Origin: Pedobacter petrophilus
GTDB lineage: Bacteria > Bacteroidota > Bacteroidia > Sphingobacteriales > Sphingobacteriaceae
Length of the DNA stretch: 64,000 bases
Direction: 5' to 3'
Assembly (NCBI RefSeq): GCF_009674725.1
Contig: NZ_WKKH01000007.1
Location: 124,001-188,000, forward strand
A program made the translations under genes and the position numbers. Within the stretch, counting starts at the first letter, position 1; every line of letters begins with the position of its first letter. The notes beneath the pieces are model-generated. The model saw only the letters and a list, made by a program, of their open reading frames with translations, did not search any database and had not been told where the DNA came from. This document shows, piece after piece, positions 50,635 through 60,165 of this stretch.

Positions 50635-52188
50635 ATGAAGCACATTTTTCTATATCTTCTTTTATTTGTTTCTGGCGGGTTATTTGCTCAAAATCAGAAG
50701 TCGCCGAGGGTAATTTATCCTGGCTTATTTGAAGAAGTGCAGCTCGGCAGGGTTTATGCAGACGGAAAATCTTTTGCTGATGCGATTCCTAAAAGTAAAC
50801 CATCGGATATTATGAAAGCTTACCTGGCGGAGAAAAACAACAATGGCTTTAACTTAAAGACTTTTGTAGCGTCGCATTTCAGTTTACCGGAAAGCCATAC
50901 AGCCTTTTATCAATCAGACATCAAAGCTGGGATAGAAAAGCATCTGGATACTTTATGGACTGTTCTTCAGCGGAACCCCGATACTGTATCGGTTATGCAA
51001 ACCTCCTTACTTCCTTTACCGAACCCTTATATTGTTCCCGGAGGCCGTTTCAGGGAAGTATACTATTGGGATTCTTATTTCACAATGCTTGGTTTAAAAG
51101 AAGCCGGAAAAACAAAGGTGATGAAAGACATGGTGGATAACTTTGCCTACCTGATTAATACCTATGGCTTTATTCCGAATGGAAACCGGAGTTATTACCT
51201 AACCCGTTCTCAGCCGCCGTTTTTCGCAGCAATGGTGCAATTACTGGCTCAGGATAATCCAGATGTAAAGCTAAGCCACTATAAAGATGTGTTGGAGAAA
51301 GAGTATAATTTCTGGATGAAGGGTTCATTACAACTTGCTCCGGGAAAGGCTATTAATCATGTAGTCAAATTAACCGATGGAACCATTTTGAACAGATATC
51401 ATGATGCCGGCAATCAGCCCAGAGAAGAATCATATCGCGAAGACTATGAAGCTTCGAAATTAACTAAACAAAATCCGGCAATCTTTCTTCAGCATGTGCG
51501 TTCTGCGGCAGAGTCTGGCTGGGATTTTAGTAGCCGGTGGTTTGCCGATGGTAAAAGTTTCAGTCAGATTATTACCACCGATCTTTTACCCGTTGATTTA
51601 AATACGTTGATGTATAATCTTGAAATAACCATTGCAGCGGCGAACAGAGAAGCGGGAGATTCGAAAAAATCGGCTATATTTTCCACCAAAGCGAGTAAAC
51701 GTAAAACCGCAATCTTTAAATATTTTTGGAATGCTAAACAAAGTTTTTTTACCGATTACAACTGGAAAACTAAAAGTTTCTCCAATCAATTAACGTTGGC
51801 AGCATCATTTCCGCTTTATTTTAAGCTGGCTACACCGGATCAGGCTAAATTGGTTTCACAACGTTTGGAAAAAGACTTTTTAAAACCTGGCGGATTAATC
51901 ACCACATTAAAAACGACTAAAGAGCAGTGGGATGCACCGAATGCCTGGGCGCCTTTACAATGGGTGAGCATTGCAGGATTACATCATTACGGTTATGATC
52001 AACTGGCAGATACGATCGCCAACAGATGGGTGAATCTCAACATTGCTGTTTTTAAGGAAACCGGAAAATTAATGGAGAAATATAATGTGGTTGAAACGAA
52101 TAGTAAAGGTGGCGGTGGGGGAGAGTATCCCCTGCAGGATGGTTTCGGCTGGACGAATGGTGTGTTGCTGAAACTGTTAAAAAAATAA
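50635..52188 (+). CDS. treA: Trehalase, glycoside hydrolase family 37
   Basis: 517 residues with signal peptide (ending GLFAQ). The two trehalase signatures are present: PGGRFREVYYWDSYF at ~135 and QWDAPNAWAPLQW at ~431; the glycine-rich loop KGGGGGEYPLQDGFGWTNG lies at ~490. It is periplasmic and splits alpha,alpha-trehalose into two glucoses. It converges with the GH65 gene and is next to SusC/SusD, so it belongs to the same carbohydrate locus. Confidence 0.96.
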   Translation: MKHIFLYLLLFVSGGLFAQNQKSPRVIYPGLFEEVQLGRVYADGKSFADAIPKSKPSDIMKAYLAEKNNNGFNLKTFVASHFSLPESHTAFYQSDIKAGIEKHLDTLWTVLQRNPDTVSVMQTSLLPLPNPYIVPGGRFREVYYWDSYFTMLGLKEAGKTKVMKDMVDNFAYLINTYGFIPNGNRSYYLTRSQPPFFAAMVQLLAQDNPDVKLSHYKDVLEKEYNFWMKGSLQLAPGKAINHVVKLTDGTILNRYHDAGNQPREESYREDYEASKLTKQNPAIFLQHVRSAAESGWDFSSRWFADGKSFSQIITTDLLPVDLNTLMYNLEITIAAANREAGDSKKSAIFSTKASKRKTAIFKYFWNAKQSFFTDYNWKTKSFSNQLTLAASFPLYFKLATPDQAKLVSQRLEKDFLKPGGLITTLKTTKEQWDAPNAWAPLQWVSIAGLHHYGYDQLADTIANRWVNLNIAVFKETGKLMEKYNVVETNSKGGGGGEYPLQDGFGWTNGVLLKLLKK

Positions 52189-52200
52189 TTTGCGTTTAAA

Positions 52201-52240
52201 ATCAGCATTATCATTCCGGTTGAAGAATAATAATGCTGAT
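52201..52240. terminator. Terminator between trehalase and GH65
   Basis: ATCAGCATTAT (52201-52211) pairs with ATAATGCTGAT (52230-52240), 11 bp, loop 18, between convergent genes and followed by A/T-rich sequence on both sides. Confidence 0.6.
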
Positions 52241-52247
52241 AATCGTT

Positions 52248-54287
52248 TTAATTCTTATTGTATACGGTAAAGGTTTTGCCCTCCAGCCCAACGCCGGTAA
52301 TTTTTATAGATTTCCAGTTTTTTGGTAACACGCCTGGCACCTGAATGATGCCTTTGTCGGTGATGTCTAGTCCGCCGAAGCCCATTAACACACTTTGTAA
52401 AACGCCGCCTGCACCAGTGGCAAAGTACGGATTGGTACCACCTTTTGTTTCTGCAATTACCCTGAATGGCGGGTTTAAATTTGGCTGATAAGATTCTTTG
52501 AAGTACTTGTAAGCCTGATCTGCATGTCCTGTTCTCGCATAAAGTAAGGTGAAAATGGCATGTGTCATGGCTGGTGTACCTTCATCTGGTATCCTTGTTT
52601 CGTAATAAGTTAAATCCTTTTCCATTTGATTTTTATCGGTAATGGTTTTTAAGGGATAAGCCAGCAAGTTCACATCAGCCTGTTTAATACCTTCACCTTT
52701 ATAGCTTTCATGTTCTTTGGTTACGCCATCAGGAAATTTCAAAATCGGGATATTTTTCTCCACGAGCGCCCAGTCTTTGTTTTGAGGCAAACCTAAAATA
52801 GCTGCTGCTGCACTGGCATTTTTAAGGTTAAGTTTCGCTGCCGCATTGGTAAATGCATTGTTATTTACGTTTTCGGCCCATTCATCTGCCGCGACTACAT
52901 TTTTGATATCGAACTGGTTCGTTCCGTTACGCTCCACACGGCTTGCCCAAAAATCTGCAGTTTCAGAGAGTATGGGCCAGCCTTTTTCCTTCAGCCAGGT
53001 TTTATCCTGAGTTACACTATAATAATTCCATGCCGCCAGGGCAACATCAGCAGAAATGTGGTGTTCAAATGGTCCGCTCAAGGCCCATACAGGCGTTTCT
53101 TCTACACCAGTATCGGCACTTTCCCAGGGATACATGGCACCTTTATAACCATGAGAAAAGGCATTTCGTTTCGCGGCCTGCAGCCGTTCAAACCGATAGT
53201 CGATTAACGACTTCGCGATGTCGGGATGAAGCACCAGCAAGGCCGGGAACATCCAGATGTCGGTATCCCAAAATACATGACCATTATAACCCAAACCAGA
53301 TAATCCCATAGGAGAAAGCGAGTAAGCGGTGCCTGGGCGCGAAAATGAAGTGAGGTGATAGAGCATGCTGTGGATATCTTGTTCTGCTTGTGCATCTCCA
53401 TCAATAACAATGTCCGATTTCCATAAGTCATCCCATGCTTTATTGTGAAATTTGATCAAACGGTCTCTTCCTTCCAGCTTGGCGAAAATACTCATGCGTT
53501 CTGCTTCATTTAAAGGATCGGCGTGTTGCGCAGAACTGATGGTGCTGCCAACTACCGAGTAGGTATAAGTTTCGCCCGCCTTTAGTGTTTTGCTAAACTT
53601 CATGAGGTGGCTATTGTTATCCCACATTTCGTGGATAATTTTAGGCTCATTGCCATGCTGTTCGGTAAACATAAAACTGTTAGATGCGCAAAGCTGTAAT
53701 TTTCCGGTAGGGCTTTTCGCTGTCGAGGTAAGCAAGCTCAGCGTTACATGCGGCCTGTCTATTTCATTATAATAATTCTCTACATCACGAAGGGCATCAG
53801 GTGTTTCCATTACGCTGGCCGCTGTGAGTTTTAAGTCCTCATTGGCAGTGATGGTTACATCCATTAAAACCGTAAAAGGCAAATGCCTCAGCGCATAATA
53901 GGTGTATTTAATATTTGCTTTCTTTCCATATTGTAATTGGGTGGTAAAGGTTGCATGCTGCATATCCAGCTCCTGCTGCATGTTTTGTGTGTTCTTTGCA
54001 TCCAGTCGCTTTCCGTCAACTTCAAGAAACATATTCAGCAGGTTAAAGCCATTTAAGAAATTGCTCACGCGGCCACGGCCATAAGTATCGTAAGCACCAG
54101 CCAATATCACATTTTTAACTTTGAAAGGTTCGGGAGAAGACACTACACCAATAATGCCATTGGCAACCGTGATGCCATAATAATTTCCAGGGTCAATATT
54201 TTCAGCCTTAATTTTCCAGGGATCTTGTGCTGCAGCGTACAATTGTACTAACGTTAGCAAGGCTAATATGGGTGTTATTTTGATCAT
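52248..54287 (-). CDS. Glycoside hydrolase family 65 protein
   Basis: 679 residues with a signal peptide (to AAAQ). Three parts: beta-sandwich (~25-290), then the (alpha/alpha)6 barrel with GHVFWDTDIWMFPALLVLHP (~340), YPWESADTGVEET, and the general acid Glu in VVAADEWAENVNNNAFTN (~465). GH65 includes maltose, trehalose and kojibiose phosphorylases and acid trehalases. A secreted one is more likely a hydrolase (acid-trehalase or kojibiose-active type). It follows SusD, so it is in the Sus operon. Confidence 0.92.
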   Translation of the reverse strand: MIKITPILALLTLVQLYAAAQDPWKIKAENIDPGNYYGITVANGIIGVVSSPEPFKVKNVILAGAYDTYGRGRVSNFLNGFNLLNMFLEVDGKRLDAKNTQNMQQELDMQHATFTTQLQYGKKANIKYTYYALRHLPFTVLMDVTITANEDLKLTAASVMETPDALRDVENYYNEIDRPHVTLSLLTSTAKSPTGKLQLCASNSFMFTEQHGNEPKIIHEMWDNNSHLMKFSKTLKAGETYTYSVVGSTISSAQHADPLNEAERMSIFAKLEGRDRLIKFHNKAWDDLWKSDIVIDGDAQAEQDIHSMLYHLTSFSRPGTAYSLSPMGLSGLGYNGHVFWDTDIWMFPALLVLHPDIAKSLIDYRFERLQAAKRNAFSHGYKGAMYPWESADTGVEETPVWALSGPFEHHISADVALAAWNYYSVTQDKTWLKEKGWPILSETADFWASRVERNGTNQFDIKNVVAADEWAENVNNNAFTNAAAKLNLKNASAAAAILGLPQNKDWALVEKNIPILKFPDGVTKEHESYKGEGIKQADVNLLAYPLKTITDKNQMEKDLTYYETRIPDEGTPAMTHAIFTLLYARTGHADQAYKYFKESYQPNLNPPFRVIAETKGGTNPYFATGAGGVLQSVLMGFGGLDITDKGIIQVPGVLPKNWKSIKITGVGLEGKTFTVYNKN

Positions 54288-54320
54288 GAAATTAGAAACT
54301 ATATTGTTTAATTCAATAAC

Positions 54321-54375
54321 AAAGGCTGAACTTCAAACACTGATTGTTGGTCAGAAATTTGAATGTTCAGCCTTT
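54321..54375 (-). terminator. Hairpin between SusD and GH65
   Basis: AAAGGCTGAAC and GTTCAGCCTTT form an 11 bp stem, extended by TTCAAA/TTTGAA across a bulge. There is no long T-run; it may be an intercistronic stabiliser or a partial terminator. Confidence 0.55.
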
Positions 54376-54394
54376 AAATCATAAGGTCATGCTA

Positions 54395-55903
54395 TTAAAA
54401 GCCAGGATTCTGGATCAGGTTTGGATTTCCAAGCTGATTATCAGGAATCGGGAATAACAGGTATTTAGCTTCGCTTGCCGGTTTTTCCTGCCATGCAGCA
54501 AGGAATTTACCGAAGCGGATTAAATCTTGTCTTCTAAAACTTTCCCAGTATAACTCACGTCCGCGCTCTTCTAAAAGATTATCTAAATTTAAACTTGCAA
54601 AAGCTGACGCACCCCTTACCGTTCTGATTGAATTAACTATTGTTAAAGCTGCGCCGGCTTGTGAAGTTCTAAGCAAGGCCTCTGCTTTCATTAATAATAC
54701 ATCAGAATAACGGTAATACACCCAATCATTATCTGGTCTTCTGGTTCCTGAATTTGGGTAGTCAATTGGATATTTAATCACCCTGATTCCGGCTACTTCC
54801 AAGTGATTCGGATCCCTTTCGATAATACTAACCTCCGGGGTAAATGCCAACGCATTACCTTTTCTATCTTTCAAAGCTGCCCCGGTCTGATCCAGTTGCT
54901 GGCCTACTAAAAAGCCAACTCTGATACCAGAAACATTGGTTTGACCCGTATAAGCTCCACCTCTGCGCTGATCGGTTGCTTCGAACTTGTTGTAGAAATT
55001 TGACAGGGTTGAGAAACCATTAAAACCATTCGGATTTTGGTTATAATGCAAAGTACATTTCCATTGTCCGTCCAAATCACTTCCTGCAACGCCTCCAAGA
55101 TTTTGTGAGGTAAAAATGTTTTCTTTCGATAAAACATCATTCGTTGGTGCAAAATTGTCGAAATAATTTGTGGTTAGGGTGTATCCGCCAGTTGCAATTT
55201 CATCAGCCAGTGAGATTACTTTGGCCATATCTGCAGGGTCAAATGTTGGGGCAGTACGGTTTAAAAATGCACCTTTGTTCAGGTAAATTTTCATCAATAA
55301 AGTTCTGGCCGCATTTTTATTGGCCTGGTGTGCCGGACCATCAGGCAAAGTTGGGATGATAGCCGTAAGTTCAGCAATTAAATAAGCAATCTGCTCTGTT
55401 GCGTTTCTTACTTTCGAAGGTTTTGTAACGCCTTCTCCCGGCTCCCGATAAGGTACCTGACCCCAACCATCCAGAATAGAAAATTGCGAAAATGCACGTA
55501 TAAATCTAGCGGTAGCAGCCTGGACAGGAGTAGGGTTGAAACCCAACACATTCGTGCTTACGTAACTGATACTATTTAAATCCCTGAAAACATCAGAAAT
55601 TCTGGCATCATCCGAAGCCCATTTATGTAAATGCAGGGTACGCCAGGCCCCGTTATCATCCCAGTCGCCGGCACGCGTGGGCACAATGGCCTCATCAGAA
55701 GTAACTTCCTGCAAAGCAGACCAATTCCATGGGGCCTGATACGGACCTCTCATGGCCGTATAACTCGCAGTAATTAAGCCTGGTACATCATTGGCGCCCA
55801 AGGAGCCCGAACCTACCTGACCATTTAAATTTTCATCTAGCTTGGTACAGCCTGACAGCGCCAAAGTGGCGGCTACGAAGCTGAAAATATATTTATTTTT
55901 CAT
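54395..55903 (-). CDS. SusD/RagB-family outer-membrane lipoprotein
   Basis: 502 residues. Lipoprotein signal with LALSGC; the TPR-like core shows SYTAMRGPYQAPWNWSALQEV, ARFIRAFSQFSILDGWGQVPY, NKNAARTLLMKIYLNKGAF, and the C-terminal ERGRELYWESFRRQDLIRFGKFLAAWQ. It is the surface glycan-binding partner of the SusC transporter, 18 bp downstream of it. The GH37/GH65 context suggests trehalose or other alpha-glucosides as ligand. Confidence 0.95.
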   Translation of the reverse strand: MKNKYIFSFVAATLALSGCTKLDENLNGQVGSGSLGANDVPGLITASYTAMRGPYQAPWNWSALQEVTSDEAIVPTRAGDWDDNGAWRTLHLHKWASDDARISDVFRDLNSISYVSTNVLGFNPTPVQAATARFIRAFSQFSILDGWGQVPYREPGEGVTKPSKVRNATEQIAYLIAELTAIIPTLPDGPAHQANKNAARTLLMKIYLNKGAFLNRTAPTFDPADMAKVISLADEIATGGYTLTTNYFDNFAPTNDVLSKENIFTSQNLGGVAGSDLDGQWKCTLHYNQNPNGFNGFSTLSNFYNKFEATDQRRGGAYTGQTNVSGIRVGFLVGQQLDQTGAALKDRKGNALAFTPEVSIIERDPNHLEVAGIRVIKYPIDYPNSGTRRPDNDWVYYRYSDVLLMKAEALLRTSQAGAALTIVNSIRTVRGASAFASLNLDNLLEERGRELYWESFRRQDLIRFGKFLAAWQEKPASEAKYLLFPIPDNQLGNPNLIQNPGF

Positions 55904-55921
55904 GTGATTATCGTTGAAAGA

Positions 55922-58900
55922 TTAAAGAGAGAAGTTAACTCCAAAGTTGAAAGTTCGTGCAGTTGGATAGGCAGTATAATCGATCCCTGCTGATGGTACA
56001 CCATTAATGCTTTTGTTCACATTTACTTCCGGATCGAAACCGGTATAGTTTGTGATCACGAAAAGGTTTTGACCATTTACAAAGATGTTTAATGATTTAA
56101 TAGCCTTGCCAATATTGCCCAGGTTATAATTGATGGTAGCATTGGCCAATTTTACGTAATTTCCTTTTTCTATATATCTTGATGATGCGGCAATCGGATT
56201 AGCCAATGATTCCTGAATGCCCGAATTAACAAGCGCTGAAGAAATATTTCTGGTTCCTAAATTCGAAATCGCAAGCACTGAATTGGCGGTATTGTTATAA
56301 ATACTCTGGCCAAAAGAACCGTTTAAGTTAGCCGTGAATGAGAATTTTTTGTATCTCAGGTTGGTAGTAAGACCAAGGATTACTTTTGGATTGGGGTTTC
56401 CAAGATAATATCTCGTGAAACCGTCATCCGTATAAGTAGAGAATCCGTTAGCATCCAAGCCGTTATACTGTCTGGTTACCATAGCAAATAGGGGAAGTCC
56501 GTTCTGGATCACCTCTAAATTTACCCCACTTAATCCCTGGCCACTTAAAGATCCGGTTCTGATTAATCCGGTGAGGTTACTTACGTTGTTTTTAATGAAG
56601 GTTACGTTACCACCTAAAGACCAGGATAAGTTGTCTTTTTCGATGATGCTACCGTTCAAGCTTAGTTCTAAACCTTTGTTTTGGACTTCGCCGTCTAAGT
56701 TATACCAGGTAATCACACCGTTTGGTGCAGCAGGAGAAAAGGCATTCTGAGGGAATAACAAATCGGTAGTAACCTTATTGAAATAATCAATCGATCCTGT
56801 AAGTCTGCTGCCTAAGAAACCAAAGTCGATACCTACGTTGGTTTGTTTATCTTCCTGCCATTTCAAATCAGGATTAGCATTGTTGATGCCCACCAAACCA
56901 TCTACACCTCTGATAACGAAACGTTGTTGAGATGAGCCTGAAGGGAAATCCTGGTTACCTGTTTTACCGTAACCTGCTCTGATTTTTAATAAGTTAATCC
57001 ACTGTACATCACTTAAAAAACTTTCTTTTTTAATGTCCCACGCTGCAGCGAACGATGGGAAATAGCCATACTTATTGTTCGTTCCGAATTTGGTAGAACC
57101 ATCTGCTCTGAAAGTAGCCGTTAAGATATATTTACTGTCGTAATTAAAAATTGCCCTTCCAAAGTAAGATTGTAATTCGGTAGTTGGGTCATTATTGGTT
57201 ACAAGGGTACGGTTTGCAGGCAGGGTGGCCTCGAAAGCATCCGTATAATCTACTGCAATATTTCCAAAACCCGTGGCTGTGTTCACTGCACCTTTGTTTA
57301 CAAAACTTGAATATTCATAACCGATAACAGCGTTTAAATTCAGTTTAGAAACAATTTCTTTATTAAAGTTTAAGGTGTTGGTAAACTGCTGCGTTACCAA
57401 TTCTGTGTTTGAATAACTGGCATATCCACCTAAAAAGTCTCCTGAAGGCTGAATGCCCTGAAGGTTTAACGTGCTTCGGGTTGAGGCTCTTCTAATCCCT
57501 GTGCTGTAATTTACACTGGCCAACATCCTGTATTCTAACCAGGGCGTAATTTTATAGTAAGGGGAAACACTTCCTAAAATGGTAGATACTTTTGCTTTAT
57601 CGCTGTTTGCAGCCAATGCCGCTAATGGATTAATGGTTGTAGAACCATAATCGATAAATAAGCTTCCGTCCGGGTTATAGAAAGACTGTGTAGGGTTCCA
57701 TGCTAAAGCCTGGCTGATTAAACTTCCGGTGAAACCAGCATCAGTGGTAATCGGTGCAATATTTTCTAAATACTGATTGCTGATCATGTTCACATCTAAA
57801 CCAAGTTTCTTACTTTCTAAGAACTTAAAGTTTCCGTTAAAACCTGTACTGTACTTCTTGAAATCAGAGCCTTTGATAATCCCTTGTTGATTCTGGTAGC
57901 CTAACGATGCCCTGAAAGTGTTACCATTTGTACCACCGCTAATGCCTACAGAATAATTTTGGTTGTAAGCGGTACGCAATACTTCATCTAATGCATTAAC
58001 GCTGGTGCCGAAATCACCTGCGGTTAAGCCGTATTTTTTGAGTGCTGCCCTATATTCATCGCCCGATAAAACATCTACTCTCCTGGAAATGGTTCCAACA
58101 CCTGCAGAGGCGCTGATGTCAATTTTAGGATCGCCGGATTTTCCACGTTTTGTGGTAATTAAAACCACACCATAAGCTGCTCTCGAGCCATAAATTGCGG
58201 TTGCAGATGCATCTTTCAAAATTTCCATCGATTCGATATCTGCCGGGTTGATAAAATTGAGGGGGTTACCATCTGGCGCAATCCCAATACCTGCACTGGT
58301 TGATGGTCTTGCCGAACGCCCGTCTAATGCCACACCATCAACAACGTATAATGGTTGTCCAGATCCGGTGATGGCCGAATTTCCCCTGATTCTTACGGTA
58401 GATGCACCACCTGGCTGACCGCTGTTGTTGATCATTTGCACACCGGCAACTTTACCCTGAATCAATTGATCAGGCGCATTTAGCGGTCCTTTGTTAAAAT
58501 CTTTAGCCGAAACGGTGGTGGCGGCGCCAGTCAAATCACTTTTCTTAACCGAGGCGTAACCAACTACGACAACGGCATCCAGGTTATTGAGGGAAGCGAG
58601 GGTAACGTTTACCAGCGTTTGATTATTTACACTCACGGTTTGAGATTCAAAGCCAACGAAACTCACGATTAATTTTGAAGTTGCGGAAGGTACAGCGATC
58701 TGATATTTTCCTTCTGCATCAGTTTGGGCTTTTACAGTCGTGCCGGCTACCTGAATGGTGGCGCCAGCTAATGGGAGTTTATCATTATCATAAATAATTC
58801 CTTTTACCACAGTCTGGGCAAAGGCGGTAGTGCTGAGCGAGATTATCACAAAAATAATGGTCGTCAGTTTCCCAAAAAAATGCAATTTCTGTTTGTTGTG

Positions 58901-58936
58901 GAAAACAGACCAATTGCTAAGTAAAGTAAGGTTCAT
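55922..58936 (-). CDS. SusC/RagA-family TonB-dependent transporter
   Basis: 1004 residues: signal peptide (to TAFAQ), a carboxypeptidase-like domain (~45-115, GIIYDNDKLPLAGATIQVAG), the SusC signature DAVVVVGYASVKKSDLTGA with TonB box, and a plug with LIQGKVAGVQMINNSGQPGGASTVRIRGNSAI, then the barrel ending FNFGVNFSL. It imports oligosaccharides with TonB energy. No anti-sigma partner or SusR-type regulator is intact nearby; a decayed LacI gene lies upstream. Confidence 0.96.
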   Translation of the reverse strand: MNLTLLSNWSVFHNKQKLHFFGKLTTIIFVIISLSTTAFAQTVVKGIIYDNDKLPLAGATIQVAGTTVKAQTDAEGKYQIAVPSATSKLIVSFVGFESQTVSVNNQTLVNVTLASLNNLDAVVVVGYASVKKSDLTGAATTVSAKDFNKGPLNAPDQLIQGKVAGVQMINNSGQPGGASTVRIRGNSAITGSGQPLYVVDGVALDGRSARPSTSAGIGIAPDGNPLNFINPADIESMEILKDASATAIYGSRAAYGVVLITTKRGKSGDPKIDISASAGVGTISRRVDVLSGDEYRAALKKYGLTAGDFGTSVNALDEVLRTAYNQNYSVGISGGTNGNTFRASLGYQNQQGIIKGSDFKKYSTGFNGNFKFLESKKLGLDVNMISNQYLENIAPITTDAGFTGSLISQALAWNPTQSFYNPDGSLFIDYGSTTINPLAALAANSDKAKVSTILGSVSPYYKITPWLEYRMLASVNYSTGIRRASTRSTLNLQGIQPSGDFLGGYASYSNTELVTQQFTNTLNFNKEIVSKLNLNAVIGYEYSSFVNKGAVNTATGFGNIAVDYTDAFEATLPANRTLVTNNDPTTELQSYFGRAIFNYDSKYILTATFRADGSTKFGTNNKYGYFPSFAAAWDIKKESFLSDVQWINLLKIRAGYGKTGNQDFPSGSSQQRFVIRGVDGLVGINNANPDLKWQEDKQTNVGIDFGFLGSRLTGSIDYFNKVTTDLLFPQNAFSPAAPNGVITWYNLDGEVQNKGLELSLNGSIIEKDNLSWSLGGNVTFIKNNVSNLTGLIRTGSLSGQGLSGVNLEVIQNGLPLFAMVTRQYNGLDANGFSTYTDDGFTRYYLGNPNPKVILGLTTNLRYKKFSFTANLNGSFGQSIYNNTANSVLAISNLGTRNISSALVNSGIQESLANPIAASSRYIEKGNYVKLANATINYNLGNIGKAIKSLNIFVNGQNLFVITNYTGFDPEVNVNKSINGVPSAGIDYTAYPTARTFNFGVNFSL

Positions 58937-59068
58937 AGTTGTTTTTAATTAATTGGTTAGAAAATTTAATTTAAAATTGAGCGATTGGCTGTTAGGGCGG
59001 TGTAGGTTTAATAGGATTCATATTGGATTTAAGTTAGTTGTAGTTATTTGTATAATGGCTGTGGGTTT

Positions 59069-59578
59069 TCAATTTTTCTCCTGGCAATTGGTAAACAGGT
59101 AATCTCTGGGATCGTTCCCGATGTTCATCATTTCAAAGTTGTAGCGTATATTTAACTGTTGTCTATCCTCATTAAGCAGCGTGTGTGCATCTTCTAAAGT
59201 ACCTTTTACATGCCTGGCAACCGGGTTCAACACGATATCCGGTTGAGAGTTAATCGCGAGTTGATGGTCGTTATTCAGGAAATATTCAAAATCATTCATC
59301 GGGGCGTTTATGTCGTAACCGTTATTGAGTGAAGAGAAAATTTGGTTAAGCCAAGTAGCATCAATTCCGTGGCTTTTTAGATAATCTAGTTTAGAAATGA
59401 TTTCTTTCAAATCGCGAATGCGATCACCATCAATATATTTGACACTTCCCGGGTAAATCTGAGAAGCAATAGCCTCTTTCCAACATGTTGGCTGCGGGGT
59501 AGCTTTTTTCCTGGCGGAGGCTTTTTCAATCCCAAAATTAAGCACGCAAAAAACAGTTAGAAGATGTAGAAATCTCAT
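59069..59578 (-). pseudogene. Internally deleted GH13 alpha-glucosidase remnant
   Basis: 169 codons without a stop. The first part, CWKEAIASQIYPGSVKYIDGD then DLKEIISKLDYLKSHGID and NGYDINAPMND, is the start of a GH13 oligo-1,6-glucosidase-like barrel, followed by PDIVLNPVARH (normally DLVVNH). It then jumps to GTLEDAHTLLNEDRQQLNIRYNFEMMNIG, which is found after the catalytic Glu in intact enzymes. The nucleophile Asp, acid Glu and the rest are missing. An in-frame deletion is the simplest reading; activity cannot remain. Confidence 0.8.
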
Positions 59579-59834
59579 AGATACATTTTTATCCTGCGGC
59601 TGTATTGCTACACCATCAGTAAATTATAATTTGGTTAGTATTAAGCAACAGCGTAAGGCTGAAAGCCATAACTGGAGTTGCTTATGTTTTTTTGTTGATA
59701 CGAAGATAGGTTTTATTCCAATTAAAACTAAGAAAATGCAGTATTTATGACCACAAATGTTTGTTATGGAAAACTTATATTTGAGTAACCATGTATAAAA
59801 ATGAGATTAAGTCCAACCCTAAAAAAAATGCAGA

Positions 59835-60025
59835 ACAGTGAATGTAAGTATCTCAACCGTTTCGAGAGCATTAAAAGATCATCCGGATATTTCTGCAGAA
59901 CGGAAGCTGAAGGTAAATGAACTGGCTGCGTTGATAGCGTATGATCCAAATCTTTATGCGGACACATAACAACAAAGGAGTTTGCTATTGTGGTGCCGGA
60001 TTTATCTAAATTTTTTATCAGTTGA
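59835..60025 (+). pseudogene. LacI-family regulator remnant, frameshifted
   Basis: Starting at 59835 the frame reads TVNVSISTVSRALKDHPDIS, AERKLKVNELAALIAYDPN and stops at 59969. A shifted frame continues with ITTKEFAIVVPDLSKFFIS, the typical start of the LacI ligand-binding domain, and stops at 60025. The beginning of the HTH is degraded and the sensing domain is gone. A regulator of an alpha-glucoside locus would fit. Confidence 0.75.
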
Positions 60026-60165
60026 AGAGATCTGCTGTGTTTAGCTCCATTACCGCCGAGAATAAAGATATTTTGCCATTTACTAAACTAGATGGTTATG
60101 GCATTCCGGAAATTTAAAAGCTGAAAGACCAAAGCAGGAAACGCCTAACAAAAAACGATCATAAA

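Noticed and set aside
59764..59967. 67-codon minus-strand frame
   Set aside because: It is the antisense of the LacI-type remnant on the plus strand.
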